Source: Achromobacter pulmonis
GTDB lineage: Bacteria > Pseudomonadota > Gammaproteobacteria > Burkholderiales > Burkholderiaceae_B
Assembly (NCBI RefSeq): GCF_002885955.2
Contig: NZ_POQS01000001.1
Span: 1-47,879, forward strand
Length of the DNA stretch: 47,879 nucleotides
Direction: 5' to 3'
Shown here: piece after piece, positions 21,635 to 30,160 of the stretch
How the letters are laid out: each line of letters begins with the position of its first letter
How positions within the stretch are numbered: the stretch's first letter is position 1
The notes under the pieces: model-generated
What the model was told of the DNA's origin: nothing
Databases searched by the model: none
What the model saw: the letters and a program-made list of their open reading frames with translations, nothing else
Made by a program: the position numbers and the translations under genes

Positions 21635-22483
21635 TCAGTGTTCCGGGCCGCTGTTGAGCATGCGGCTGCGGGCTTTTTCGATATGGGCGCGCATGACGTT
21701 GCGCGCGCCTTCGGCGTCCTGTTCCTGGATCAGCCGGTAGATGTGGCGGTGTTCGTCGATGGCGGCGCGGGTGCGTTTCCAGGGTTCGCTGTGGACCAGG
21801 TGGCGCATGACGTTGACCGCGTGGCTGACGTCGTATTCCAGCGATTTCAGCACCTGCACGAAGCGCTGGTTGCCGGTGGCCGCGGCGATGGCGCGGTGGA
21901 AACCGTAGTCGTGGTGGTGGGCGATGGCGCCGGAGGCGTCGGCTTCTTCGTAGCCGGTCAGCATGCGGTCCATTTCGCCCAGGTCGTCGGAAGTGCGGCG
22001 CAGCGCGGCCAGGTAGGCGCATTCGGGCTCGATCACCATGCGCAGCTCCAGGCCTTCGAGGATGTGGCCGACCCGGCGGGCCGGGTCGACCGCGGGCATG
22101 CCGCCCATCAGGTCGGGCTTGGCGCGCACGTAGGAGCCCGAGCCCCGGATGGAGTCCACCAGCTGGTCTTCGCGCAGCCGGTCCAGGGCCTGGCGCACCA
22201 CGGGGCGCGAGACCTCGAAGAGGGCGGCCAGTTCCAGTTCGGTGGGCAGTTTGCTGCCGGGCGCGATCTTGCCGGTGGCGATTGCGTAGAACAGGCTTTC
22301 GTAGACGCGCTCGGCGAAGCGTTCGGCACGCACGTAGCCCAGGCCGGACGCCACTTCGGCCAGCACGTCCAGTTCGGGACGGGGGCGGTTGGCGGCTTCC
22401 AGCAGCGAGGCCAGCTGCGGGTCGCGCACGTTGCTTATCGGCACGCCGCGGGTGCGCGCCGGATCGGGTTTGTCAGTGGCCAT
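21635..22483 (-). CDS. GntR-family (FadR/FCD) transcriptional regulator
   Basis: The protein has 282 residues. An N-terminal winged HTH is visible around ERVYESLFYAIATGKI, LPTELELAALFEVSRPVVR and QALDRLREDQLV. The C-terminal FCD ligand-binding domain has the metal-binding pattern of helices with HHHDYGFH and a late HRHIYRLI. It is divergent from the aldehyde dehydrogenase gene and followed by the SDR gene. Most likely it represses both transcripts through the palindrome at 22570-22586, released by a carboxylate or related effector. An N-terminal extension of about 55 residues precedes the HTH. Confidence 0.88.
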   Translation of the reverse strand: MATDKPDPARTRGVPISNVRDPQLASLLEAANRPRPELDVLAEVASGLGYVRAERFAERVYESLFYAIATGKIAPGSKLPTELELAALFEVSRPVVRQALDRLREDQLVDSIRGSGSYVRAKPDLMGGMPAVDPARRVGHILEGLELRMVIEPECAYLAALRRTSDDLGEMDRMLTGYEEADASGAIAHHHDYGFHRAIAAATGNQRFVQVLKSLEYDVSHAVNVMRHLVHSEPWKRTRAAIDEHRHIYRLIQEQDAEGARNVMRAHIEKARSRMLNSGPEH

Positions 22484-22569
22484 AACAAGTTTGAGGCGGT
22501 GCTAAGCCGTTGGAATGTTAGGGATAACCCGAGATGACGGAAAAATATCCTGACTCTTGGGACAAAGGC

Positions 22570-22586
22570 TGTCAATTCAATTGACA
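22570..22586. promoter_or_regulatory. Palindromic operator between gntR and the aldehyde dehydrogenase
   Basis: TGTCAATTCAATTGACA is a perfect palindrome with 8-bp arms around one central C. It lies 87 bp upstream of the GntR start and 97 bp upstream of the dehydrogenase start. Size and location fit a GntR-type dimer site. Confidence 0.65.
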
Positions 22587-22682
22587 AGTTTTTGGCGGCT
22601 CTCATAATGGGATCTGATCGCTCGATCCGATCGCTCACCATTTTGCAACCGGCCGTCCGGCCGCTACTTTACTCCGCACATC

Positions 22683-24116
22683 GTGACTCAGAAGAACTTT
22701 ATCGCCAACCAATGGGTGGCGGCCGCTACCGGCGAAACCATAGATGTCCTGAACCCGTCCGATGGCAAGCCGTTCGAGGCGATTGCGCGCTCGGGCCAAG
22801 CCGACGTGGACCGCGCCGTGAAGGTGGCGCGCGAGGCTTACGAAGGCGAGTGGGGCCAGATGGCGCCCGCCGCGCGCAGCCGCCTGCTCATGCGCATCGC
22901 GTTCGCGCTGCTGGATCGCCAGGAAGAACTGGCGCAGCTGGAATCGGCCGACACCGGCAAGCCCATCAAGCAGGCGCGCGCCGACGCCGCCGCGGTGGCC
23001 CGGTACTTCGAGTTCTATGCCGGCGCGGTCGACAAGCTGCACGGCGAGACCATTCCCTACAACCCGGGCTTCACCGTGCTGACGGTGCGCGAACCGCACG
23101 GCGTCACCGGCCACATCGTGCCCTGGAACTACCCGCTGCAGATCTTCGGCCGCAGCGTGGGCGCGGCGCTGGCCGCCGGCAACGCCTGCGTGGTCAAGCC
23201 GGCCGAAGACGCCTGCCTGTCGCTGCTGAAGCTGGCGGAGATCGCCGCCGAGGCGGGCCTGCCCGCCGGCGCGCTGAACATCGTCACGGGTTACGGCCAC
23301 GAGGCCGGCGCGGCGCTGTCGGCGCATCCGGGCATCGACCATATTTCCTTCACCGGCTCGCCGCAGACCGGCAAGATGGTGGCGCACGCCGCCGCCGAGA
23401 ACCACGTGCCGGTCACGCTGGAACTGGGCGGCAAGTCGCCCCAGATCGTGTTCGACGACGCCGACCTGGACGCCGCGCTGCCGGTGCTGCTGGGCGCCAT
23501 CATCCAGAACGCGGGCCAGACCTGCTCGGCCGGCAGCCGCGTGCTGATCCAGCGCGGCGTGTACGAAACCGTGCTCAAGCGCCTGTCCGAGGCCTTTGCG
23601 GCCACGGTCACCGGCCCGGCCGCGGCCGACCTCGACGTGGGCCCGCTGATCAACGCCCGCCAGCAGGATCGCGTGCGCGGCTTCGTGAGCGAGGCCGAAG
23701 CCGCCGGCATGAAGGTCGCTGCGCGCGGCAAGCTCAAGGAAGGCACGCCCGAGGCGGGCTTCTACCAGCCGCCGGTGCTGTTCCGCGACGTGCCGTCCGA
23801 CAGCCGCCTGGCGCAGGAGGAAGTGTTCGGCCCGGTGCTGGCGGCCATGCCGTTCGACACCGAGGAAGAGGCGCTGGCCATCGCCAACGGTACGCTCTAC
23901 GGCCTGGTGGCCGGCGTCTGGACCCGCGACGGCGGCCGCCAGCTGCGCCTGGCCCGCAAGCTGCGCGCCGGCCAGGTGTTCATCAACAACTACGGCGCCG
24001 GCGGCGGCGTGGAGCTGCCGTTCGGCGGTTCGCGCCAGTCCGGCTACGGCCGCGAAAAGGGCTTCGAGGCCCTGTATGGCTTCACCACGCTGAAGACCAT
24101 CGCCATCAAGCACTGA
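22683..24116 (+). CDS. NAD(P)+-dependent aldehyde dehydrogenase
   Basis: The 477-residue enzyme belongs to the aldehyde dehydrogenase superfamily: cofactor site VPWNYPLQIF with WNYP, PAEDACLS, Rossmann turn FTGSPQTGKM, general base Glu in VTLELGGKSPQIV (LELGGKSP) and nucleophile Cys in NAGQTCSAGS. It oxidises an aldehyde to an acid. The GTG at 22683 is the best start for this frame, giving an N-terminal TQKNFIANQWV like relatives. Its gntR-SDR neighbours and shared operator imply induction by a substrate of an alcohol, aldehyde or amino-alcohol pathway. Specific substrate cannot be told. Confidence 0.9.
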   Translation: MTQKNFIANQWVAAATGETIDVLNPSDGKPFEAIARSGQADVDRAVKVAREAYEGEWGQMAPAARSRLLMRIAFALLDRQEELAQLESADTGKPIKQARADAAAVARYFEFYAGAVDKLHGETIPYNPGFTVLTVREPHGVTGHIVPWNYPLQIFGRSVGAALAAGNACVVKPAEDACLSLLKLAEIAAEAGLPAGALNIVTGYGHEAGAALSAHPGIDHISFTGSPQTGKMVAHAAAENHVPVTLELGGKSPQIVFDDADLDAALPVLLGAIIQNAGQTCSAGSRVLIQRGVYETVLKRLSEAFAATVTGPAAADLDVGPLINARQQDRVRGFVSEAEAAGMKVAARGKLKEGTPEAGFYQPPVLFRDVPSDSRLAQEEVFGPVLAAMPFDTEEEALAIANGTLYGLVAGVWTRDGGRQLRLARKLRAGQVFINNYGAGGGVELPFGGSRQSGYGREKGFEALYGFTTLKTIAIKH

Positions 24117-24130
24117 GCCTGTAATCCGCA

Positions 24131-24192
24131 GGGCCGCCGCGGCGGTCCCTGGCAAAATATCGGTTAACGTTGATGTTTTGCCAGGGGCCGCC
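24131..24192 (+). promoter_or_regulatory. Leader with two mutually exclusive hairpins before ribE
   Basis: Segment GGCGGTCCC (24141-24149) can pair either with GGGCCGCC just before it (24131-24138) or with GGGGCCGCC after it (24184-24192). The second pairing extends to 17 bp with one G-T pair (24141-24157 and 24176-24192) and contains TGGCAAAA/TTTTGCCA. The dehydrogenase stop lies 15 bases upstream of it. It may end the dehydrogenase transcript or act as a switch for ribE. It lacks the sequence signature of an FMN riboswitch. Confidence 0.5.
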
Positions 24193-24212
24193 GCGCCCGC
24201 TTCAGGATTCAC

Positions 24213-24917
24213 ATGTTCACAGGAATAGTCCAAGGCACCGCGAAGATCGCCGAGATCTCCGACCGCGAGGGCCTGCGCACGTTTACGCTCGATTTTCCGC
24301 CCGGGTTCTGCGTGGACCTGGCGGTGGGCGCCAGCGTCTCGACCGACGGCGTCTGCCTGACGGTCACCGAGCTGCTGGGCGAGAACCGGGCCCGCTTCGA
24401 CGTCATGCAGCAAAGCCTGGCCATCACCACGCTGGGCGGCCTGCGCACGGGCGACCGCGCCAACGTCGAGCGCGCGGCCAAGGACGGCGCCGAGATCGGC
24501 GGCCATCCGCTGTCGGGCCACGTGGACTTCACCTCCGAGGTGCTGACGGTGCAGTCCTCGGACACCAACCGCCTGATGCGCTTCAGCATCCCCGCCGATT
24601 TCCGCAAGTATGTTTTCGCCAAGGGCTATATCGCCATCAACGGCGCCAGCCTGACGGTATCGGAGGTCAATCGCGCCGAAGGCTGGTTCGAGGTCTGGCT
24701 GATTCCCGAAACCCGCCGCATGACGGTGTTCGAGGACAAGCAGGCCGGCGACTTCGTCAATATCGAGATCGAGCGCAGCACCCAGGTGGTGGTCGACACG
24801 GTGCGCGAAACCGTGCAGGAAAGCCTGGGCAGGCTGCAGCCGCTGCTGGAAGCCATCCTGAAGGAAAAAGGCCTGACGCTGGAGGATTTCGTCAGCTCGC
24901 AGGCCCGGCTGAAATAA
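24213..24917 (+). CDS. ribE: Riboflavin synthase alpha subunit-like protein
   Basis: The 234-residue protein has two lumazine-binding beta-barrel repeats: MFTGIVQGTAKIAEI ... TDGVCLTVTE and HPLSGHVDFTSEV ... INGASLTVSE. The N-terminal MFTGI is diagnostic. Riboflavin synthase dismutates two 6,7-dimethyl-8-ribityllumazine molecules to riboflavin and a pyrimidine. It is not next to other rib genes here, so it may be a second copy or an isolated one. The C-terminal 30 residues extend beyond the usual length. Start fixed by MFTGI; ribosome site is weak (GGATT). Confidence 0.85.
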   Translation: MFTGIVQGTAKIAEISDREGLRTFTLDFPPGFCVDLAVGASVSTDGVCLTVTELLGENRARFDVMQQSLAITTLGGLRTGDRANVERAAKDGAEIGGHPLSGHVDFTSEVLTVQSSDTNRLMRFSIPADFRKYVFAKGYIAINGASLTVSEVNRAEGWFEVWLIPETRRMTVFEDKQAGDFVNIEIERSTQVVVDTVRETVQESLGRLQPLLEAILKEKGLTLEDFVSSQARLK

Positions 24918-24928
24918 CCCGGGCCGCT

Positions 24929-25450
24929 TCAGCCGCCCAGCGGATACGAGACCAGGTCGGTCAGCACGCTGTTCTCCAGCGCCGCCACGGTCAGCCGTTC
25001 GACCGAGCCGCGGATTTCCAGGTCGCCCCGGTTCAGCTCGTCGCACAGGGATTTCATCAGGGCGCGGTTGCTCGATGAAGCGACCGCGATGTGCGGCACA
25101 TAGGGAAGGTCCAGCCGCAGCGTAGGCGCCAGCAGTTGGCGGTACAGGGCGTCATGCAGGCGCGACAGCTGGCTGTAGCCTTCGTCGGGAACCAGGTAGG
25201 CATAGGCCTGCGCCGCGTCGCCGGCCAGCATGGCGTAGCGGCACGCGAAGGCGATGGGTCGCGCCGCGCGGGCGGTTTCTTCCACGTGCTTCAGGTAGGC
25301 ATGTTCGTCGATGCCGGCGCTGCCGAACGCCATCGTGAAGTGCGCCTTGGCCAGCCGGTGCTGGCCGTCGTGCTGTTGGCGGAACGCTTCGATGAATTCG
25401 GCGTCCGGCCCGGACAGGCGGGGATAGGCGAGCGTGAGGATCTTCTTCAT
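24929..25450 (-). CDS. 2H phosphoesterase (2'-5' RNA ligase-like)
   Basis: At 173 residues it has the two HxT/S-like motifs of the 2H superfamily: AHFTMAFG near 36-43 (HFT) and PHIAVASS near 117-124 (HIA). Members cleave 2',3'-cyclic or 2',5'-linked phosphates in RNA or nucleotides. The second motif has Ala in place of Thr/Ser, so activity is uncertain. The start at 25450 (MKKILTLAYP) is the first sensible methionine; upstream sequence is unrelated. It is read in the same direction as the M81 peptidase gene 53 bp upstream. Confidence 0.7.
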   Translation of the reverse strand: MKKILTLAYPRLSGPDAEFIEAFRQQHDGQHRLAKAHFTMAFGSAGIDEHAYLKHVEETARAARPIAFACRYAMLAGDAAQAYAYLVPDEGYSQLSRLHDALYRQLLAPTLRLDLPYVPHIAVASSSNRALMKSLCDELNRGDLEIRGSVERLTVAALENSVLTDLVSYPLGG

Positions 25451-25503
25451 GCCGCCAGTCTGCCATCGCCGGGCGCGTACGCCAATCCGGCGGGCGCCGG
25501 CCT

Positions 25504-26997
25504 TCAGTACGAGAAGGCGGGGCCCAGCGGCCGGATGCGCATGCCCGGCTGCAACCGGGTCCAGGGCAGGTCGGCGGGGTCGGCCTGCATGGGGCCGGGG
25601 GCCTTGGCCACCAGCACCTCGTGCGCGATGGGCTGGAAGTCGGCGCGGAAGTGCACCGAACTCTTGACCACCAGAATGCCCATTTCCTCGGGCTGCACGC
25701 CGCCGACGCGGAACAGGTTGCGGTCCAGCATCTGCGACTTGGTGGCGCTGACCACCACGCGCACGCCGCCGATGCGCAGGCCGGCCACGCCTTCCAGGTC
25801 CACGTCCATGCCGTTCATCATCGGGCCGTCGAAACGCAGCTTGCCGGCCGACAAGGTCTCGACCGTGAATTCCCCTTCGAACGCGGCGTCGCCGGCCACG
25901 CCGGACTGTCCGCCCAGCTTCAGCCGGACCCGGTTGCCCAGCCCGGCCTCGGTGGCCAGGCGCACGGCCTCGGGGTCGTAGAACAGGCCCAGCGCGGCGT
26001 TCTGCGCGTCGGCCTCGACCAGCGCGCGCAGCATGCCGGTGGTGTTGGCGTCGCCGCCAGCGCCGGGATTGTCCTGCGTGTCGGCGATGACCACCGGACG
26101 CGAGGCGCCGGCCGCCAGCGCCTGCGCGCGGCGCACGGCCTCGGCCGGCTCCAGGAAGTCGGGCGACCATTCGGGCTCCAGCTCCAGCACGCGCCGGTAG
26201 AGCATTTCGGTCACGCGCTCGACCGCGGCGGGGTCGGTGCCGTAGGCCCACACCACCGGGCCGCATTCCGGGAAGTCCGCGGCCGGAAAGCCCGGCGCGA
26301 ACGAGATCGAGGCCACGCCCGGCGTCTGTTCCAGCTGCGCCAGCAGGTCGTAGACGCCGCGGGACGGCTCCAGCAGCGTGCACATGCCGTTGATCGGGAT
26401 CAGGAAGGGCAGGCGGCGCTCGCTGCGGCACCAGGCGGGGCCGGCGGCGTTGCGGGCCTGCAGCAGCCGCGCCGCGTGCGCGCCGGTGTCGGCCATGTCC
26501 ACGTGCGGATAGGTACGGAACGCGGCCAGGCCGTCGGCGGCCTGCAGCATCTGTGCGGTGACGTTGGCATGCAGGTCCAGGCTGGCGATCACCGGCACGT
26601 CCGGCCCGACGATGGCGCGCATGCGGGCCAGCAGCTCGCCTTCGCCGTCGTCCAGGTGCTGCGCGACCATGGCGCCGTGCAGGTCCAGGTAGACCGCGTC
26701 GTAGCCGCCGGCGCGCGCCGCGTCCAGGATCTCGCCGGCGATGCGCTCGTAGGCGTCGCGGGTCACGTGGGCCGAGGGGCTGGCGCCCGCCCAGATCACG
26801 GTCTGCACGGTATGGCCCTGGGCCAGGACCGCGTTGATGAAGCCGCCGGCGGGGATATTGACCTCGCGCAGGGCCAGCATGTCCTCGCCGCGCACCATGG
26901 CGGGGAAGCCTTCGCCGCGGACGAAGTTCTCGTACCCGGCCAGCGACGGCGCGAAGGTGTTGGTCTCGTGCTGAAAACCGGCAACCAGTATGTGCAT
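25504..26997 (-). CDS. M81-family metallopeptidase (MlrC-like)
   Basis: The 497-residue protein carries the M81/MlrC N-terminal domain with HETNTFAP at 10-17, DLHGAM and DLHAN metal-site motifs (near 107-112 and 141-145), and TYPHVDM, followed by the MlrC C-terminal domain. Microcystinase C family enzymes cleave small linear peptides or related amides. The MFS transporter gene ends 24 bp before its start, and a LysR regulator is divergent, so uptake and cleavage of an exogenous substrate under LysR control is likely. Substrate unknown. Confidence 0.85.
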   Translation of the reverse strand: MHILVAGFQHETNTFAPSLAGYENFVRGEGFPAMVRGEDMLALREVNIPAGGFINAVLAQGHTVQTVIWAGASPSAHVTRDAYERIAGEILDAARAGGYDAVYLDLHGAMVAQHLDDGEGELLARMRAIVGPDVPVIASLDLHANVTAQMLQAADGLAAFRTYPHVDMADTGAHAARLLQARNAAGPAWCRSERRLPFLIPINGMCTLLEPSRGVYDLLAQLEQTPGVASISFAPGFPAADFPECGPVVWAYGTDPAAVERVTEMLYRRVLELEPEWSPDFLEPAEAVRRAQALAAGASRPVVIADTQDNPGAGGDANTTGMLRALVEADAQNAALGLFYDPEAVRLATEAGLGNRVRLKLGGQSGVAGDAAFEGEFTVETLSAGKLRFDGPMMNGMDVDLEGVAGLRIGGVRVVVSATKSQMLDRNLFRVGGVQPEEMGILVVKSSVHFRADFQPIAHEVLVAKAPGPMQADPADLPWTRLQPGMRIRPLGPAFSY

Positions 26998-27021
26998 GAT
27001 GGGTTTCCTGTGGGTTGGAGC

Positions 27022-28323
27022 TCAGGCGCCTGCGGGCGCGGGACGGGGCGGGCGGTTCACCAGCAGCAGGAGGGCGCCGGCCACCAGCAGGGCGGAGATG
27101 ACGTAGAGGCCGCCCGCCAGCGAGCCGGTGACCTGCTTGGACCAGCCGATGATCGAGGGGCTGAGGAAGCCGCCCAGGAGGCCGATGCTGTTGATGAGGG
27201 CGATGCCGCCGGCGGCCGCCTGGCCCTTCAGGTACTGCGACGGGATGGCCCAGAATACCGTGTATGCGGCCCACATGAAGCCGGTGGCCAGCGTGATCGC
27301 GGTCAGGGAAAGCGCGAATTGCGTCGGCGCGGCGGTGGCCACGCACAGCGACAGCCCGGCCATCAGGGCGGGCGCAAGGGTGTGCCAGCGCCGTTCCTGC
27401 ATGCGGTCCGAGCTGCGCGCGAACCACAGCATGAACACGGCCGCGGCCACGTACGGAATGGCCGAGTACAGGCCGATCTCCATCGTGTCCTGCACGCCCG
27501 CCAGCTTCAGCAGGGTGGGCAGCCAGAAACTCACGGCGTAGATGCCGCAGATCAGGCAGAAGTAGGTCAGCGCCATGCCGTAGATGGCGGGGTCGCGCAG
27601 CACCTGCGAGAAGGCGTGCTTCTGCTGCGCGCCGCGCGTGTCCAGGTCGGCGGCGAGCAGGGCCTTTTCCTCGGCGCTGAGCCAGCGGGCCTCGGCCGGC
27701 CGGTCGTCCAGGAAATAGAAAGCCACCGCCCCGAGCAGCACACAGGGCAGGCCTTCGAGCAGGAACATCCATTGCCATCCGTCCAGGCCGTGCGCGCCCG
27801 AGAAGGCGGTCATGATCCAGGCCGACACCGGCCCGCCCACGATGCCGCCGATGGGGCCGGCCAGCATGACCACCGCCATGACGCCGGCCATGCGCGACTG
27901 CGAGTACCAGTAGGTCAGGTAGAAGATCATGCCGGGCGCGAAGCCGGCTTCGAACACGCCCAGCATGAAGCGCAGGACATAGAAGCTCCATTCGCCCTGC
28001 ACGAACAGCATCGAGGCCGAGGTCAGCCCCCACAGCACCATGATGCGGCTGATGGTGCGGCGCGCGCCGATGCGCGTGAGCAGCAGGTTGCTGGGCACCT
28101 CGAACAATACGTAGCCCAGGAAGAAGATGCCCGCGCCCAGGCCGTAGACCGCGTCGGAAATGCCCACGTCCTGCTGCATCTGCAGCTTGGCGAAGCCGAT
28201 GTTGATGCGGTCCAGGTAGGCGAACACGTAGCACAGCAGCAGAAAGGGCAGCAGGCGCCAGGTGATCTTGCGGTACAGCGGGGGCAGGCGCGGGTCCGCG
28301 CCCGGCGTGGTCGGATTTGGCAT
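27022..28323 (-). CDS. MFS transporter (ACS family)
   Basis: The 433-residue protein has about twelve transmembrane helices and the anion:cation symporter style: LPFLLLCYVFAYLDRINIGFA with the DR motif, GAGIFFLGYVLFEVPSNLLL, GARRTISRIMVLWGL between helices 2 and 3, and a FYLTYWYSQSRM segment. I chose the ATG at 28323 because GAGGAG lies seven bases upstream; a longer frame starting at 28461 would overlap the divergent promoter. ACS members import organic anions. It is co-directional with the M81 gene and divergent from the LysR gene. Confidence 0.9.
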   Translation of the reverse strand: MPNPTTPGADPRLPPLYRKITWRLLPFLLLCYVFAYLDRINIGFAKLQMQQDVGISDAVYGLGAGIFFLGYVLFEVPSNLLLTRIGARRTISRIMVLWGLTSASMLFVQGEWSFYVLRFMLGVFEAGFAPGMIFYLTYWYSQSRMAGVMAVVMLAGPIGGIVGGPVSAWIMTAFSGAHGLDGWQWMFLLEGLPCVLLGAVAFYFLDDRPAEARWLSAEEKALLAADLDTRGAQQKHAFSQVLRDPAIYGMALTYFCLICGIYAVSFWLPTLLKLAGVQDTMEIGLYSAIPYVAAAVFMLWFARSSDRMQERRWHTLAPALMAGLSLCVATAAPTQFALSLTAITLATGFMWAAYTVFWAIPSQYLKGQAAAGGIALINSIGLLGGFLSPSIIGWSKQVTGSLAGGLYVISALLVAGALLLLVNRPPRPAPAGA

Positions 28324-28441
28324 TGCATGTCTCCTCGCACGGGTCTGCGCCCGCGATGGATGGGGATGGCGCCGGAACACCGGCGCCGCCATTATTGGAA
28401 GATCACGCGTTGCAGACAATAACCGGAAAGATGAATTATCG

Positions 28442-28456
28442 TTGCCTATTGGGCAA
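28442..28456. promoter_or_regulatory. LysR-type dyad (T-N11-A) in the divergent region
   Basis: TTGCC-N5-GGCAA is an interrupted palindrome meeting the T-N11-A rule of LysR-family binding sites. It sits 50 bp upstream of the LysR start and 119 bp upstream of the MFS start. Likely the regulator's own site. Confidence 0.55.
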
Positions 28457-28506
28457 CACAAGCCCGGTCATTGCGGCGCATCGCCAGCGCCGGGGAACAA
28501 GGGGAT

Positions 28507-29421
28507 ATGCAGGAAATCAACCAGGTCCGCCTGAAGTACTTCCACGAGGTCGTGGCCTGCGGGTCGATACGCGGAGCGGCCGACAAGCTGGACACGGCCG
28601 CTTCCGTCATCAGCCGCCAGATCCAGCTGCTGGAAAAGGAGCTGGGCGTACAGCTTTTCGAGCGGCGCCCGCGCGGGCTGGCGCCCACCGAGGCCGCCGA
28701 CATGCTGCTGGAGTACTACCGCGGCTGCCGCGCGCAGCAGGAACACCTGAACGCGCGCCTGCAGGAATGGCGCGGCATGCAGAGCGGCAGCGTGCAGCTG
28801 ATGATCAGCGAGGGTTTCATCGACAGCCTGATGGAGCACGTGGTCGGCCCGTTCTGCATCGAGCATCCGCGCATCAAGCTCAGCGTGGACGTGGGCTCGG
28901 TCAACGAGGTGGTCGAGGCGGTGGCCAGCGACGCCGCGCACATCGGCCTGGCCTACAACCCGCCGGTGGACCCGCGCCTGCGCTGCCGCGCCAGCCGCAA
29001 GCACCCGGTATGCCTGATCGCCGGGCGCGGCCACGCGCTGGCCGCGCGGCGGGCGCCGCTCACCATCAACGACATCCTGCCGTATCCGTTCGCGCTGATG
29101 GCTTCGCCCTACGGGCTGCGCCAGGCGGTGGACCTGCTGGAATTCACCGAGCGCGTGCACCTGACGCCCAGCCTGACCACCAATTCGCTGCGCGTGCTCA
29201 AGCAGTACGCCATGACCGGCGCGGGCGTGACGCTGATGCCCAATCTCGGCGTGCACCATGAACTGGCCAGCGGCGAGCTGGTCGCCATTCCCATCGAGCA
29301 TCCGATCCTGAGCGCGCCCGAATGCCAGGCGCTGCTGCGCCTGGGACGCCCGCTGTCGTCGGCCGCCAACGAGGTCATGCGGCGCATCGCGCTGCGGCTG
29401 CCGGCCTTCGCGCTGCCGTGA
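28507..29421 (+). CDS. LysR-family transcriptional regulator
   Basis: The 304-residue protein has an N-terminal winged HTH (LKYFHEVVACGSIRGAADKL, SVISRQIQLLEKELGVQLFER) and a periplasmic-binding-like effector domain. The start at 28507 is the ATG with AAGGGG immediately upstream. It is divergent from the MFS-M81 pair, which it probably controls. The effector is likely the transported or hydrolysed compound. Confidence 0.92.
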   Translation: MQEINQVRLKYFHEVVACGSIRGAADKLDTAASVISRQIQLLEKELGVQLFERRPRGLAPTEAADMLLEYYRGCRAQQEHLNARLQEWRGMQSGSVQLMISEGFIDSLMEHVVGPFCIEHPRIKLSVDVGSVNEVVEAVASDAAHIGLAYNPPVDPRLRCRASRKHPVCLIAGRGHALAARRAPLTINDILPYPFALMASPYGLRQAVDLLEFTERVHLTPSLTTNSLRVLKQYAMTGAGVTLMPNLGVHHELASGELVAIPIEHPILSAPECQALLRLGRPLSSAANEVMRRIALRLPAFALP

Positions 29422-29466
29422 CGGCAGGGCGCGCGGCATACAATGGATCGACTTGCGGAGGTAAAC

Positions 29467-30051
29467 ATGTCGGTCACATCCGATATCCGAATTCGCCCCC
29501 TGGAGCGCGGCGATCTGCACTTTGTGCACAAAATCAACAATAACGACGTCATCATGCGTTACTGGTTCGAAGAGCCCTACGAGGCGTACGACGAACTCGT
29601 CGCACTGTACGACCGCCACCTGCACGCGCAGAACGAGCGGCGATTCATCATCGAGCACGACACCGGCCAGCCGGCCGGCCTGGTCGAACTGGTGGAAATC
29701 GACTACATCCACCGGCGCGCGGAATTCCAGATCATCATCGCGCCCTCGTACCAGGGCCGGGGCTACGCCAAGGCCGCGACCCGCATCGCGGTGGGCTATG
29801 CCTTCCGCGTGCTGAACCTGCACAAGGTCTATCTGGTGGTCGACAAGGACAACCGCGCCGCCGTCCATATCTACGAGCGCTGCGGCTTCACCATCGAAGG
29901 CCTGCTGAAGGAAGAGTTCTTCTCCAACGGCTCCTATCGGGACGCCTATCGCATGGCGTTGTTGCAGAAAGACCATCTGCGCGAGAACGGACCGGGTGCG
30001 CCGGACGCGCCGGTGTTGCGCGACTGGCCGCAGGAAGAGCAGGCGGGTTAG
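29467..30051 (+). CDS. speG: Spermidine N1-acetyltransferase
   Basis: The 194-residue GNAT enzyme has the acetyl-CoA loop [14 protein letters not shown] (Q-x-x-G-x-G/A) and SpeG-like stretches: [21 protein letters not shown] near the N-terminus, [17 protein letters not shown] and [13 protein letters not shown]. It acetylates spermidine and spermine, lowering polyamine stress. GCGGAGG precedes the ATG at 29467; the frame is open to 29443. It is a little longer at the C-terminus than characterised enzymes. No operon partner. Confidence 0.88.
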   Translation: MSVTSDIRIRPLERGDLHFVHKINNNDVIMRYWFEEPYEAYDELVALYDRHLHAQNERRFIIEHDTGQPAGLVELVEIDYIHRRAEFQIIIAPSYQGRGYAKAATRIAVGYAFRVLNLHKVYLVVDKDNRAAVHIYERCGFTIEGLLKEEFFSNGSYRDAYRMALLQKDHLRENGPGAPDAPVLRDWPQEEQAG

Positions 30052-30160
30052 CGTTGTTGCGAAGTGATGGGTTTCGCGCGCTCGATATTCGGGTTCTTGT
30101 TCAAAGCATCTCGCGCTGCACCCATCCTACGTTTGCCGATCGCATCGCCCCACCGCCTCC

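Noticed and set aside
24117..24212. FMN riboswitch before ribE
   Set aside because: The conserved junction sequences of that riboswitch are missing; only simple alternative hairpins are seen.
24929..28234. 1101-residue open frame on the minus strand, and other very long frames antisense to genes (22635-25046 minus, 25621-28422 plus, 30338-32557 plus, 44806-46671 minus)
   Set aside because: They are shadows of real genes in high-GC DNA: Arg/Gly/Ala/His-rich, lacking domains, and opposed by frames with clear families.
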